A DNA stretch of 64,000 nucleotides from Acidobacteriota bacterium (GCA_013289875.1 JABCZC010000014.1:16544-80543), one strand, 5' to 3'; shown: positions 17,028 through 25,910, counted from the stretch's first letter. A program made the numbers and translations. Notes: a model not told the origin generated them from the sequence alone.

Positions 17028-18695
17028 CTAGTTGAAGATAGCTCCCACGGTCACGTTGGGGTTACTTGGCGAGATCGTGACCGTGCAACTGTTGGGCCCA
17101 GCCGCGGTGACCGGTGCAGTAGCCGTGCAGTTGTCGGACCATCCACCGAAGGCGGCCCCAGTTGATGGCGCCGTCAAGGTCACGGTAGTTCCAATAGGAT
17201 ATGGCGCCGCGCATACTGAGCCGCCAGTTCCTCCGTTCAGGGTCCAGCCCGGGCCGCAATGAATCACGTCCGGCGTGCCGGTAGCAGAAGGAGCAGTAAT
17301 CTCCCAATTGGTAGTATTCAAGCCTTCGTTATAGACCGTGATGGTTGCCTTGAGCGCAGGAGCCTGGGAACCTGGATAGCATGACCCCGGGGTTGGCGGG
17401 TTCCCGTTGGGGTTCGGGAGAACCAGAGGGCAGTTGAATTGTGCCGTAGCGGTTTGTATCGACCCGTCGTTGGCAGTTGCTTCCGCAATGATGGTGGCGC
17501 CTCCACTCCCGTAGGCAGTAACGACCCCGGCGGCAGCGCCGACCGGTTCCACAGGGCTATTATTCGAGTTGACCGGGAAAACGTCGGGCGCGGAAGAGAG
17601 CCAGGTCACGGAGTCCGTGAGATCTCGTGTGTATGGAGGCGACGAGAACGTTCCGACCGCCAGGAAATTCCCCGTATCCTGTAAATTCAGCACGGTAATC
17701 GAACTCGGAATGATTGTGAGCGAAAGTAGAGGCTCCGGCGCAGCTGTTAGCGAAACCGCGACAGTTGCCGTATTTGATACCACGCTGCCGTCGGGGTTCG
17801 TCAACAACGCAGTGATGGTGCTGGTACCCGCACTTAAACCCTTGACGAGCCCGGACGCATTCACAGAAGCAATCGATGGAATGCTGGAACTCCATTGCAT
17901 CTGGACCGAGGCGGTGACGTCCAGCAGGAGGCCGCTGCTTCCAGAAGTGCCAAGCGCAATCAATTGGCTGGTTTGACCCGAGGCCGACAGCGCCAGAGAG
18001 CCGGGTGTGATGCTCACAGCAGTGAATTGCTCGGTTGTTCCACCGACGACGGTGAATGTCGCTGTCCCCGTCGCCGCGGTACCGCCCGTGGAGTTAGTGT
18101 AGAGGGCAGTGATCGTGGCGGTCCCCTGACCAACTGCCGTGGCAAGCCCGCTAGTCGCGCCGATTGTGGCGATCTGTGTGCTGCTTGAGCTCCAGGCCAC
18201 CTGGCCGGTCAGGTCCACCGTGGCCCCTGATGAAGTCGTTCCGATAGCGATGAATTGGCTGGTTTGATTCGGCGAAGAAACCGATTGAGAGCCTGGGATG
18301 ACAGAGATCGAAACGATGCTCACCCCAGTGAAGCCTCCGGCCGAACCTGTAACTGTGAACTCAGCGGTGGCGGAGACAATGCCGGGATAGCCGTTTATCG
18401 TTGCCGTAATGACGGTGGTACCCGCCGCGACAGCGGTTGCCATGCCGGAAGAGTTAATGGTTGCCACGCTCGGATTGCTGGATGACCAGGTAGCGGAGTC
18501 GGTTGCATTCTGACTCGAGCCGGGATGAGTTCCCTGAGTGTAGGTCGCCGTCGCCGTGAACTGCGCAGTTTGGCCTACCGCCGCAGTCGCGGTCGTGGGG
18601 CTGACCTGGATGGCGGTTACCGAGGAGGTGCTGCACCCGATGATTAGCAGGACGAGGCCGATGAACATCAATATCGGCAAACGACGATAGAACAT
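17028..18695 (-). CDS. Lipoprotein with tandem Big_2 (bacterial Ig-like) domains
   Basis: 555 residues. A lipoprotein signal (ILMFIGLVLLIIGCSTS) places the lipidated Cys near residue 21. Four Big_2-type domains follow, each with a VSPTTATAAVGQTAQFTATA-like start, a W-SS-P-ATI centre and a GLATAVGQGTATITA-like end. The last about 110 residues (TITVYNEGLNTTNWEI onwards) differ and contain paired cysteines. Such proteins are surface adhesion or scaffold components. A good sigma-54 promoter match lies about 155 bp upstream (18848-18862, minus), sharing a putative enhancer with the divergent gene at 19155. It ends at a strong terminator. Coregulation with the Tad pilus would make it a candidate accessory adhesin; this is inference. 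Confidence 0.83.
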   Translation of the reverse strand: MFYRRLPILMFIGLVLLIIGCSTSSVTAIQVSPTTATAAVGQTAQFTATATYTQGTHPGSSQNATDSATWSSSNPSVATINSSGMATAVAAGTTVITATINGYPGIVSATAEFTVTGSAGGFTGVSIVSISVIPGSQSVSSPNQTSQFIAIGTTSSGATVDLTGQVAWSSSSTQIATIGATSGLATAVGQGTATITALYTNSTGGTAATGTATFTVVGGTTEQFTAVSITPGSLALSASGQTSQLIALGTSGSSGLLLDVTASVQMQWSSSIPSIASVNASGLVKGLSAGTSTITALLTNPDGSVVSNTATVAVSLTAAPEPLLSLTIIPSSITVLNLQDTGNFLAVGTFSSPPYTRDLTDSVTWLSSAPDVFPVNSNNSPVEPVGAAAGVVTAYGSGGATIIAEATANDGSIQTATAQFNCPLVLPNPNGNPPTPGSCYPGSQAPALKATITVYNEGLNTTNWEITAPSATGTPDVIHCGPGWTLNGGTGGSVCAAPYPIGTTVTLTAPSTGAAFGGWSDNCTATAPVTAAGPNSCTVTISPSNPNVTVGAIFN

Positions 18696-18847
18696 GCAGG
18701 TCTCCTAAGCATTCGGGCGGGCGGAGTCGTGTCGCACCGTATGGTCAGCCTCATCAGATGCACCATACTGCGATTGCTTCCCCTGCTCAATTTCTGCGGC
18801 GCAAATCAATCCTGCGTCCAGACGATGCTTCGCTGTGCTTTGCTTGA

Positions 18848-18862
18848 GCAAACGGATAGCCA
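18848..18862 (-). promoter_or_regulatory. Candidate sigma-54 promoter for the Big_2 lipoprotein gene
   Basis: The minus strand reads TGGCTATCCGTTTGC, which matches TGGCACG-N4-TTGC at TGGC and TTGC with the required GG-N10-GC spacing. A start site near 18836 would give a leader of about 140 nt. Confidence 0.55.
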
Positions 18863-18931
18863 TTCCCACTTTGACTACTATTTTCGAAATCAGTCAGTTA
18901 CATGCAGGAACTGCGCATGAGTGTCATCGCA

Positions 18932-18971
18932 TGTATACAGCGTCGTGAGGACAGATACACGGTGTATACAG
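18932..18971. promoter_or_regulatory. Paired TGTATACAG sites, 31 bp apart (putative enhancer)
   Basis: TGTATACAG occurs at 18932-18940 and again at 18963-18971, an exact 31-bp repeat distance (about three helical turns). GTATAC is palindromic. The pair lies between two divergent sigma-54 promoter matches (18848 minus and 19101 plus), at a distance normal for upstream activator sites. The same arrangement occurs before prepilin peptidase and flp1. Confidence 0.6.
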
Positions 18972-19100
18972 GCGCGGATAACTTCATCTGAACGGGGAGC
19001 TCCGCGTAGAAGCCTCCGGGCTATCGACGAGCATATAAGTAACATTCGATCGCAGAGGGTGTTTGCTATCTAGTGTCGTGGGGAGCGACAGCGGAGCAGT

Positions 19101-19115
19101 TGGAGAGACAGTTGC
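19101..19115 (+). promoter_or_regulatory. Candidate sigma-54 promoter for the gene at 19155
   Basis: TGGAGAGACAGTTGC matches TGG and TTGC with GG-N10-GC spacing. The expected start site near 19127 leaves a leader of about 28 nt that contains the AGGAAG ribosome binding site. Confidence 0.6.
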
Positions 19116-19154
19116 TTATACTGAGACCTGAATGGTGAGACATCAGGAAGTTCA

Positions 19155-20195
19155 GTGACAGACGACACGTCGGACAAGGCCGGGATGATTCCCCTGCGGA
19201 AACGGCGGGGCATTCGCTCGCTCGCTGGCGGAACGGGCTTAGGTCTGGTCCTCGGATGTGCAATCGGAGCCTTCTGTTTTTATCGATCGAGACCGAAACC
19301 GTCGAATCAGAATGTTATTCCCACTGTGGGGCCAACACCGGTTGCTCCCGATCTCCGGCGAGAAAGCCCAGTTACAGTCGACATGCCGGACAAGCCCGGG
19401 ACGATGCCTGTGCGAAAACGGTGGAGCTTTCGCTGGCTCGCTGCTGCAACGGGTTTAGGTGTGGTCCTCGGGTGTGCAATCGTAGCCTTCTATCATTATC
19501 GATCGAGACCGAAACCGTGGAACCTGAATGCGGTTGTCGCTGTTGAACCAACAACTGCCGCTGTCGATCTCTCGATGGGTCTAGTGCCAAATACGATTCC
19601 TGCCCGGACAGTGCACGACGCCCCTGCGCCCACCCCCGACCCCGCCTCAGTTAAGTCAAAGGCTTCCGCCAGGGCGGACCAGGACGGCAATGCATCTACT
19701 TCAGAGCAAACGCAAAATTTGAATCCGGGCCTGACGGGTATCGCAATGGCAGGCTTGCGGAATAATACCCCCGAAGACATCACGCTCCCGCAGAACGTCC
19801 TGGTGATGGAGTCTGAGCAAGGGACCCACGTTCTCCACAGCTCGAAATTTACGCTGGACCACGACTACTTCATTCCGACCGGCCGCGCAGTATCAGTGAC
19901 GTTGGTGGCGGATGATCCTTGTGCACCTGAAAACAGCCCCGAGATGTGTGTGGAATCCTACTTCAACGGGGTGGACGAGATTGTTCTGTTTGATAAACCG
20001 GCGCGCTATGAGGTTCATATTCCTCTCAAAGCAATTCAATTGTTGCGCGTCGAGCCTAAGCAGCAGCGAGAGCAGCGTGTTACTGCGCCTGCCGGTACAA
20101 CCGTGGTCCGTCAACAACCCGAGATCAGAGGAGAATCCCAGCGTCGCGCCAGCGGACAAGCGACGCTTGATCCGGCGCATCCGCACGACGAATAA
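19155..20195 (+). CDS. Membrane protein with a tandemly duplicated transmembrane segment, function unknown
   Basis: 346 residues from a GTG start with AGGAAG about 6 bp upstream. Residues 7-78 and 79-150 are a direct repeat of 72 residues (216 bp). Each unit has a basic cytosolic patch (PLRKRRGIRSL / PVRKRWSFRWL), a Gly-rich membrane helix (GLGLVLGCAIGAFCFY / GLGVVLGCAIVAFYHY) and an RSRPKP tail. The C-terminal part (about 195-300) is soluble with two cysteines (DPCAPENSPEMCVES) and resembles no family I know. The gene is convergent with the TadG-like gene (24 bp between stops) and carries a sigma-54 promoter match, so I place it in the pilus regulon by context only. Two consecutive helices would return the chain to the cytosol unless only one is inserted. 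Confidence 0.72.
   Translation: MTDDTSDKAGMIPLRKRRGIRSLAGGTGLGLVLGCAIGAFCFYRSRPKPSNQNVIPTVGPTPVAPDLRRESPVTVDMPDKPGTMPVRKRWSFRWLAAATGLGVVLGCAIVAFYHYRSRPKPWNLNAVVAVEPTTAAVDLSMGLVPNTIPARTVHDAPAPTPDPASVKSKASARADQDGNASTSEQTQNLNPGLTGIAMAGLRNNTPEDITLPQNVLVMESEQGTHVLHSSKFTLDHDYFIPTGRAVSVTLVADDPCAPENSPEMCVESYFNGVDEIVLFDKPARYEVHIPLKAIQLLRVEPKQQREQRVTAPAGTTVVRQQPEIRGESQRRASGQATLDPAHPHDE
19173..19604 (+). repeat. 216-bp tandem direct repeat inside the gene at 19155
   Basis: Units 19173-19388 and 19389-19604 align without a frame change. Long stretches of identity (for example GGTGTGGTCCTCGGGTGTGC versus its counterpart) indicate a fairly recent in-frame duplication of a membrane-anchor module. Confidence 0.75.
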
Positions 20196-20219
20196 TGCCA
20201 GTGTCTTCTTGAACAACCG

Positions 20220-21749
20220 TCAAGGGAAGAGGCTGTTGGGAATCAGCCGCGCGACAGTCAGGTTCCCCGCAATCTGGGTAAAGATATTACTTATGGCTGA
20301 AACGGACTTGCCTGCGGGGCAGCTACTCGTAGTTCCGCTCTGGTTGTCGTCGGAGTAAAAGGTGGCCGTACTGGAGGCCATTTGCTGCATGGTGTAGCAG
20401 GGGGAAGTATACGAGCCGGTGTCAGTCGTGCATCCCGTTGACGGCGAGCCGTACGCGACCGTGTACACCGTGGTTCCATGGTTCGTGGCATACTGGGCTG
20501 CTGTGACTGCCTGCTGACACTCGTTATTGTAGGATGGGTACGTTCCGCCACTGGTGGCAATCGTCGTGCTTTGGGTTCCCGTAGCCATCTGGCTCGACGA
20601 AGAAGTTGCTGCGCCGTCGCTCACCAGGATCATTACGTTCTGTGTACCCGGATACTTTGTCGCCTCGGCGGTGAGCGCCGCTTGCGCGGCATAGATAACG
20701 CCGGCATAGTAAGTTCCCTCCCCACTCGGGCCGGCCATAGCGGTGCAGCCGCTTTTTCCACCAACCGCCTCCACCAGGTCGGAGCTCGAGCTCAGCGTCG
20801 TAGCCGAATTGGAGCTCCGGTAATCGCTTACGAATCCATTCGCATCCCCTAAGCCATAGAGGTCCTGGTAGGTCATCTGGACCGTCGTGGCACTTTTCCC
20901 ACTACCCGTCGTGTATGGCATTGTCGAAATTGACGACGCCCCTACCGCGGGGAATGTGTACACCTCTGGCGTGGCGTTGGTGCTGGTACAGTCGTACTGA
21001 TCCGGAGCTGTCGTCGTAGTGAAGTTCGGAAACGAGAACAGGCTGATCCTGTCGACCTGGTTTGCGTAGTTCTGACCGGTAAGAGTGCCGCAGCCGGTCG
21101 CGGCGCAGGGCGAGAGCTCCTGCAGAAAAGTCTGAACACCGTTCAACGCGCACTGAAGCCGTGTCACATTGCCGCAATTAGTGTCTTTATTGCTCGTCAT
21201 CGAATCCGTGGTATCGACGATGATTGCCACGTTGTACGGCGATGTTGCCGCGCCTCTCATTAGCGCCGTTGCGGTTGCCGTGAGCGTGACGGAAGATGTG
21301 CCGAACATCGCGGCGAAATACGTGGGCACCTTCGCTGTCTGCGTTACCTGGATAGCGTTTGCCGTTGAGGCTCCAGTCGATGTACCAGTAGCGACACAGG
21401 GGATTGATGCGCCCACCGAGGTCGTCACGCAGCCCAGGGTATAGGTCGCGCTGGTGATGTTCAGATTGCCGTAGGCGTTCAAATTTCCTGTTTGAGAACT
21501 GTACAAGGTCGCATTGGTTACGGCCTGATTCGTAGTCGATGTATTCGAGGGCAGCCCCTGGGCTCCCGCCAGAGCGGCTGCATTCGTCGAGACGACGAGC
21601 TTGTTATAGCTGTAATAAACGTCGCCGACGTCGATCACAACTGCGCCCATTCCGAGAAGACCGAGCATGAGGACTGCCATCAAGACGAGCACGCTACCGC
21701 TTTCGTCCTCGAGAGCGCGGCGTAGAAATAACCTGACTTTTTCGTTCAT
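20220..21749 (-). CDS. tadG: TadG-like pilus-associated protein with von Willebrand A domain
   Basis: 509 residues. The N terminus is a TadE/TadG pseudopilin-type anchor (ALEDESGSVLVLMAVLMLGL, then VIDVGDVYYSYNKLVVSTNA), with the typical putative Flp operon protein profile. A vWA domain follows, starting with AIIVDTTDSM, a MIDAS-like D-x-T-x-S variant. Ser/Thr/Gly-rich regions and scattered cysteines fill the C-terminal half. The gene overlaps the TadE-like gene upstream by 4 bp, so the two are translationally coupled. In Tad systems such proteins are minor pilus or assembly components; a metal-dependent adhesive vWA domain would fit a pilus tip or surface role. Confidence 0.8.
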   Translation of the reverse strand: MNEKVRLFLRRALEDESGSVLVLMAVLMLGLLGMGAVVIDVGDVYYSYNKLVVSTNAAALAGAQGLPSNTSTTNQAVTNATLYSSQTGNLNAYGNLNITSATYTLGCVTTSVGASIPCVATGTSTGASTANAIQVTQTAKVPTYFAAMFGTSSVTLTATATALMRGAATSPYNVAIIVDTTDSMTSNKDTNCGNVTRLQCALNGVQTFLQELSPCAATGCGTLTGQNYANQVDRISLFSFPNFTTTTAPDQYDCTSTNATPEVYTFPAVGASSISTMPYTTGSGKSATTVQMTYQDLYGLGDANGFVSDYRSSNSATTLSSSSDLVEAVGGKSGCTAMAGPSGEGTYYAGVIYAAQAALTAEATKYPGTQNVMILVSDGAATSSSSQMATGTQSTTIATSGGTYPSYNNECQQAVTAAQYATNHGTTVYTVAYGSPSTGCTTDTGSYTSPCYTMQQMASSTATFYSDDNQSGTTSSCPAGKSVSAISNIFTQIAGNLTVARLIPNSLFP

Positions 21750-22285
21750 TGGATAATCTCCGTTACTTGCGCACTGAGACTACAAGAAGATGCGTAGTTA
21801 GCTCCGAATACGGCGAGACTGCAGGGATACGTGGCCGTTACCACTGCGGCCTGCCCCTGCGTCAGATTCCCGGCTGCACCGGTGGTGGTACTGCTGCTGC
21901 TGCAGGACGTCCCAGAGTACGAGGTGGAAGCTGTAGAAGAGGTATAAATCTTGGTGGTGAACGAGAGAGACGTCGACACAAGATAGGGTGCTGCTGAGAT
22001 GACCGCGGAGGAAACAGTGTTGCAAGGGTCTGTGGTGTTGCCCCGGCTGACCGAAAGCGCCTGCGCGCCAATGCCCACAGCCTGTGTTAACTGCATATAG
22101 TTGTTGAGGGCGATCCCAAATGTGGTGATACCCGTCACCACGAGCAGCAGCACCGGCAGCACCAGGGCAAACTCAACGAGCGCCTGGCCTCTCTCGCTGC
22201 CGGCGCTTATGAGAAACCGGACGAGTTCACTTCTCAGACGGGTTCCAACCCCCACGGCCGCTGCAGAATGGTTTATTTTGCACAT
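21746..22285 (-). CDS. tadE: TadE-like minor pseudopilin
   Basis: 179 residues. A basic cytosolic N terminus (LRSELVRFLISAGSERG) precedes the diagnostic TadE motif GQALVEFALVLPVLLLVVTG, a membrane helix with Glu five residues after the processing region. The remainder is Ser/Thr-rich with several cysteines. It overlaps the following TadG-like gene by 4 bp. It is probably processed by the prepilin peptidase encoded at 26070. The 180-bp upstream gap shows no convincing sigma-54 element, so transcription may come from the activator gene further upstream. Confidence 0.85.
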   Translation of the reverse strand: MCKINHSAAAVGVGTRLRSELVRFLISAGSERGQALVEFALVLPVLLLVVTGITTFGIALNNYMQLTQAVGIGAQALSVSRGNTTDPCNTVSSAVISAAPYLVSTSLSFTTKIYTSSTASTSYSGTSCSSSSTTTGAAGNLTQGQAAVVTATYPCSLAVFGANYASSCSLSAQVTEIIQ

Positions 22286-22467
22286 GTCCTACTACCTTTT
22301 TCGCACAAATCTTCCTCAGGATGGCTGAGGGTTATCGCGGTTGTAGGGGAACTTATAAGTATTGCTCCCTTGAACCGGTAAATGTCAAGGGGGATATTTA
22401 TGGATTTAGTCATTTGTCCCCCTAAGTTGTAGTGAGGACGAGTAAGCCGACTTAGTTCCCCTTAACC

Positions 22468-23979
22468 TCAATTTAGAGCGCTCCTGGCTGCAACTCGCGT
22501 GAAAATCACAGAGCTGTTATCCGAGTAGGCGAGCTTCCAGTCATGCAATAGCGGCAAGACATTGGCCATGGAAGACTGGCGCTCCAGCAAACAGAAATTG
22601 ATCCCGTACTTGTCGAGAAGTGTATGAGGGTCACCCTGGAGTGACATCCACTGTCCATATTCCTCGAAGATGCCGGTCCACTCGAATACGTCAGCGCGGC
22701 CATCGATGAAAACTGGCTGTTCCGGCGCTTCCCAGATCAGATATCCGCCGTAGCCATATTCGTTGAACATCCGTCCGGGGAGATGGTGGGCCTTTATAAA
22801 GTCCACTGCCTTTACCGGGCTCTGCTGAAGCACTTGACCTGCCAAACTTTGGCGCGTTGGAAAGATCCAGAAAATGAACATCAACGCTGCGCTAATGAGC
22901 ACCGCGTTGGCCCAGGGCAGATCCTCTTTCGAGCTGTAGCTGTCCCACTCTGTCGAGAGCAGCCGCGAGATAACAGGGCCTGCCAATATGCCAAAGACGA
23001 ATAGCATTCGTTCATGACTTGAGGCCAGCCACGCTCCCAGGGCTAACAGCAGCAACTCGTGCCAAAGTAACTCGGACCAGCGCATGATCACCAGGAGAAA
23101 GACGCACCCAAGAGTTACCGCCCATGCAATTCCGCGCGCGGCATTTAACTGAAGCGGTCGCCACTCCTGCACCAGACTGAGGCCAATTGGCTGGTGTAGC
23201 AGGGTGTTAAGGGGGTACAGGACCTGCCTGAAGCCAATCGGATTTACGAACAGAGCCGCGACCGACAGAACCAACGCGAATGCCAGCATTCTCTGACAAT
23301 GTGGTTCCCACCGTGACGACACCAGCGAGCCCATTCGGAAGTCAAAAAACGAACTAAAGAGGTATATTCCCAACACAATCAGCCCGAGAAAAAAAGATCC
23401 GTGGCAGTTCACCCAGACCGCGAACAGCGGCGGCAGCCCCATGAACCAGCGAGGATTTCGAGTACGCCCTAAATGGACCAGCAGCAATTCGAAGACCAGA
23501 AAAAGATAGCCGATCATCTGGGGTCGAATGGCAAGACCGATCGTTGCAAATAACCAGATGACCATGGCTCCCAAGAACCCCACTTTCGCATTTCCTGAAT
23601 AGAGCCAACACAGTGCATAGCCGGCAATGAGAACGGCAGAAGCGAAGAAGCAGAGCCACAGCATCAGGCCGGTGTAGCCGCCCACCCTGTAAGCGCCATA
23701 GATGATCACCTGCGAAAGCCATTCGTGGGGCACGTAGGCATGATGGTGAGTCGTGTAGGAGAAAATGTCCGTGGCAGGGATGGCGTGGGTGGTCCAAATG
23801 ATTTCACCCGACTTCAGATGCCACCACATATCTGGATCATCGAAGCGCGACCTGACCGTCAGCACCGCAAGTACCGCAAGAGAGACTGCCAGCATTACAG
23901 GGAACGAGCAAATCCGCTGAGAAAAACGAACTCGTGCTGGTTCAACCTTGCGTTCCTCGGCTAAGAGCATCACCGTCAT
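22468..23979 (-). CDS. Polytopic membrane protein, GT-C glycosyltransferase-like
   Basis: 503 residues with about ten hydrophobic helices. The first loop reads DDPDMWWHLKSGEIIW and HEWLSQVIIYGAY; acidic residues in the first loop are typical of GT-C enzymes (PMT/ArnT type). A soluble C-terminal part contains EYGYGGYLIWEAPEQPVFID. The start ATG at 23979 overlaps the sigma-54 activator stop (ATGA), so the two are co-translated. A glycosyltransferase role, perhaps on a pilin or lipid-linked sugar, is inferred from topology and context, not proven by motif. Confidence 0.68.
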   Translation of the reverse strand: MTVMLLAEERKVEPARVRFSQRICSFPVMLAVSLAVLAVLTVRSRFDDPDMWWHLKSGEIIWTTHAIPATDIFSYTTHHHAYVPHEWLSQVIIYGAYRVGGYTGLMLWLCFFASAVLIAGYALCWLYSGNAKVGFLGAMVIWLFATIGLAIRPQMIGYLFLVFELLLVHLGRTRNPRWFMGLPPLFAVWVNCHGSFFLGLIVLGIYLFSSFFDFRMGSLVSSRWEPHCQRMLAFALVLSVAALFVNPIGFRQVLYPLNTLLHQPIGLSLVQEWRPLQLNAARGIAWAVTLGCVFLLVIMRWSELLWHELLLLALGAWLASSHERMLFVFGILAGPVISRLLSTEWDSYSSKEDLPWANAVLISAALMFIFWIFPTRQSLAGQVLQQSPVKAVDFIKAHHLPGRMFNEYGYGGYLIWEAPEQPVFIDGRADVFEWTGIFEEYGQWMSLQGDPHTLLDKYGINFCLLERQSSMANVLPLLHDWKLAYSDNSSVIFTRVAARSALN

Positions 23980-25370
23980 GCTGTGCTGATCTCCTGATTA
24001 CTTGATTCGAGCATCAGATCCGGTTCGTCAATCCTGATCAGCCGATGTAAGTAAGCCCGCGAAATTTGCAGCGCCCGTGCAGCGAGCGTCTTATTCCCGT
24101 TGTTATCTCGCACGGCGTTCATGGCTAACTTAACCTTGTACTCGTAAACCTGCTGCTCGAAAGAACCGGTGGGAAGGTATTCGTCGATGCAGAGAACATT
24201 TTCCGCCTGGATATTCTGGGGAAGATCCTCCACCCGGATTCTTTCGTCAGAAGCAACGATGATGGCCCGCTGAATCACGTTCTCCAATTCGCGTACGTTT
24301 CCGGGCCACGAGTAACTCTGCAGCATAGCCATTGCGCCGGGCTCAATGTCCTTCATTGGTTTCTCGTACATGTCCGCGTATTGCTGGAGAAAATGCGTGG
24401 CGAGCAGGGGGATATCTTCCGGATGTTCCTGGAGCGGCGGGGCATCGATTCGCATCACGTGAATGCGATAGTAGAGATCCTGCCGGAATTTTCCTTGAGC
24501 CACCAATTCAGCCAAGTCCCGATGAGTGGCAAAAACCAGGCGTGCTCGCAACGGGATGAGCCGGCTACTGCCCAGCCGGCTGAACTCGCGCTGCTGTAGA
24601 ACGCGCAGCAGTTTAACCTGCGTGGACAGGCTGAGCTCACCGATCTCATCGAGGAAGAGGGTGCCGTCGGCCGCTTTCTCAAGATAGCCTTCTCGCGCAC
24701 CGACCGTTCCCGTGAACGCGCCCTTTTCATGCCCGAACAGCTCGGCTTCGATCAGGGTTTCCGGGATGGCGCCGCAGCTGACAGCAACGAACGGCCGATT
24801 GGAACGAGCCCCCAGATTATGAATCGCCCGGGCTATCAGTTCCTTACCGGTGCCGCTTTCGCCTGTCACGAGCACAGACGCATTGAGGTTGGCGACGCGG
24901 CGCACAAGATCATAAACCTGCCGCATCTGGGGCCCCGACCCGATCAATTGGTCACAACTGCAGGATGCTCCCAGCTGTTGCTGCGCAGTTTGAAGCTCGC
25001 GCTTGAGCAAGGCATTCTCGGCTATGCGGCCCAACAGTGTCTTGAGATCTCGAATCGATGGCGGTTTACGGCAGTAACCAAAGGCGCCCTGCCGAACCAG
25101 TTCCGCTGCCGTCGAGCGAATATCATCATCAGCCATTACCACCGTCGGGATTTGTGACGCGATCAATCGCTCAGAGTACGTAATTCGATCCTTCAAATAG
25201 CCCTGAGTGGAATCCAGGTCCAGGATTAAAGCGTCACAGTCTCCCGCCGAGAGCATGCGATTCATTCCCTGCTCGTCTGGCTCGAGACTGATTTGGAATT
25301 CCTTCCCCAAGGCAGAGGATAAAAGGGGCTGCAGTGCACGATCCCCCGAATACAATCCAATCCGAATCAT
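23976..25370 (-). CDS. Sigma-54-dependent activator (NtrC-type response regulator) with altered GAFTGT loop
   Basis: 464 residues from ATG 25370; a TTG 33 bp upstream is less likely because AGGAGG lies between the two. Residues 1-120 form a receiver-like domain with Asp51 (LILDLDS) and a Lys near 102, but the first acidic pocket is reduced (IGLYSGDRAL). The AAA+ domain has Walker A GESGTGKE (170-177), Walker B GTLFLDEIGE (236-245) and an R-finger region. The sigma-54 contact loop reads GAFTGT instead of GAFTGA. The C terminus is a Fis-type HTH (NGNKTLAARALQISRAYLHR). It should drive the sigma-54 promoters found across this Tad locus. No partner kinase is adjacent. Confidence 0.9.
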   Translation of the reverse strand: MIRIGLYSGDRALQPLLSSALGKEFQISLEPDEQGMNRMLSAGDCDALILDLDSTQGYLKDRITYSERLIASQIPTVVMADDDIRSTAAELVRQGAFGYCRKPPSIRDLKTLLGRIAENALLKRELQTAQQQLGASCSCDQLIGSGPQMRQVYDLVRRVANLNASVLVTGESGTGKELIARAIHNLGARSNRPFVAVSCGAIPETLIEAELFGHEKGAFTGTVGAREGYLEKAADGTLFLDEIGELSLSTQVKLLRVLQQREFSRLGSSRLIPLRARLVFATHRDLAELVAQGKFRQDLYYRIHVMRIDAPPLQEHPEDIPLLATHFLQQYADMYEKPMKDIEPGAMAMLQSYSWPGNVRELENVIQRAIIVASDERIRVEDLPQNIQAENVLCIDEYLPTGSFEQQVYEYKVKLAMNAVRDNNGNKTLAARALQISRAYLHRLIRIDEPDLMLESSNQEISTA

Positions 25371-25507
25371 GTAAATAGGCGCCCTCCTCGCGCCGATTTG
25401 CAATCACTGTCGTTGCTATCCTTGGGGAACTCAATCAGAACTTCATTACCGATGTTACTGAATGGACCATCGAACTGTTACCCTTGTCCAGCCAAAACTG
25501 GTACTAC

Positions 25508-25523
25508 TGCAACGAAAGTTGCA
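25508..25523. promoter_or_regulatory. Perfect inverted repeat upstream of the activator gene
   Basis: TGCAAC-GAAA-GTTGCA is a perfect 6-bp dyad with a 4-bp spacer, 138 bp before the activator start. It could be an operator or a small RNA hairpin. No sigma-54 element was found for this gene, so its control is probably different from that of the pilus genes. Confidence 0.3.
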
Positions 25524-25876
25524 TGACTTAAGTTTGGTGTCCCTCATCAATTAGGGCGAATTCGACATGAAGTTGGGTCTGTTTAAGGTATTGTCTTCGC
25601 CACCTAAGTTATCGACAATCCCGGCTGCATCTCAACCCCACAGCCCCACTAATCGTTACCACAAGTAATGTTGAGGGAGATTAGCCGAACTTTTGACAAG
25701 CCCCAGTGGCTGGTCGCCGGGTGCCATTTTGCATCTGGGTCTGGGTTTTTAGGCGACCGTTCCCGGGCGAAAAGCCTGCTATGAGCCGCATCTGTAGGTG
25801 TGTATCCGCCACCGGGCGGCCCGCGGATAGCTCATATCCGGCTTGGTTACCGATCGCCCGCATCCCCATACCTTCG
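25524..25876. other. Noncoding part of the divergent control region before the pilus operon
   Basis: No gene is supported in this stretch. Short frames on both strands lack family signatures. It lies between the dyad before the activator gene and the paired enhancer sites before prepilin peptidase. Confidence 0.4.
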
Positions 25877-25910
25877 GAGTATAGAGGGCGCACTTTAGTG
25901 TCTATACTCT
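25877..25910. promoter_or_regulatory. 9-bp inverted repeat upstream of the prepilin peptidase promoter
   Basis: GAGTATAGA at 25877-25885 pairs with TCTATACTC at 25901-25909. The right arm contains one of the two TGTATAC-like enhancer sites, so the dyad may add a third binding site or a silencer to the cluster. Confidence 0.4.

Noticed and set aside
22446..22460. Minus-strand GG-N10-GC upstream of the TadE-like gene.
   Set aside because: The -12 box reads CGGC and the -24 box lacks T; no TGTATAC pair is nearby, so it was not added to the sigma-54 set.
25718..25732. Plus-strand CGGGTGCCATTTTGC resembling a sigma-54 element.
   Set aside because: It lacks the leading T, lies upstream of the enhancer pair and about 340 bp from the gene; the element at 26011 fits better.
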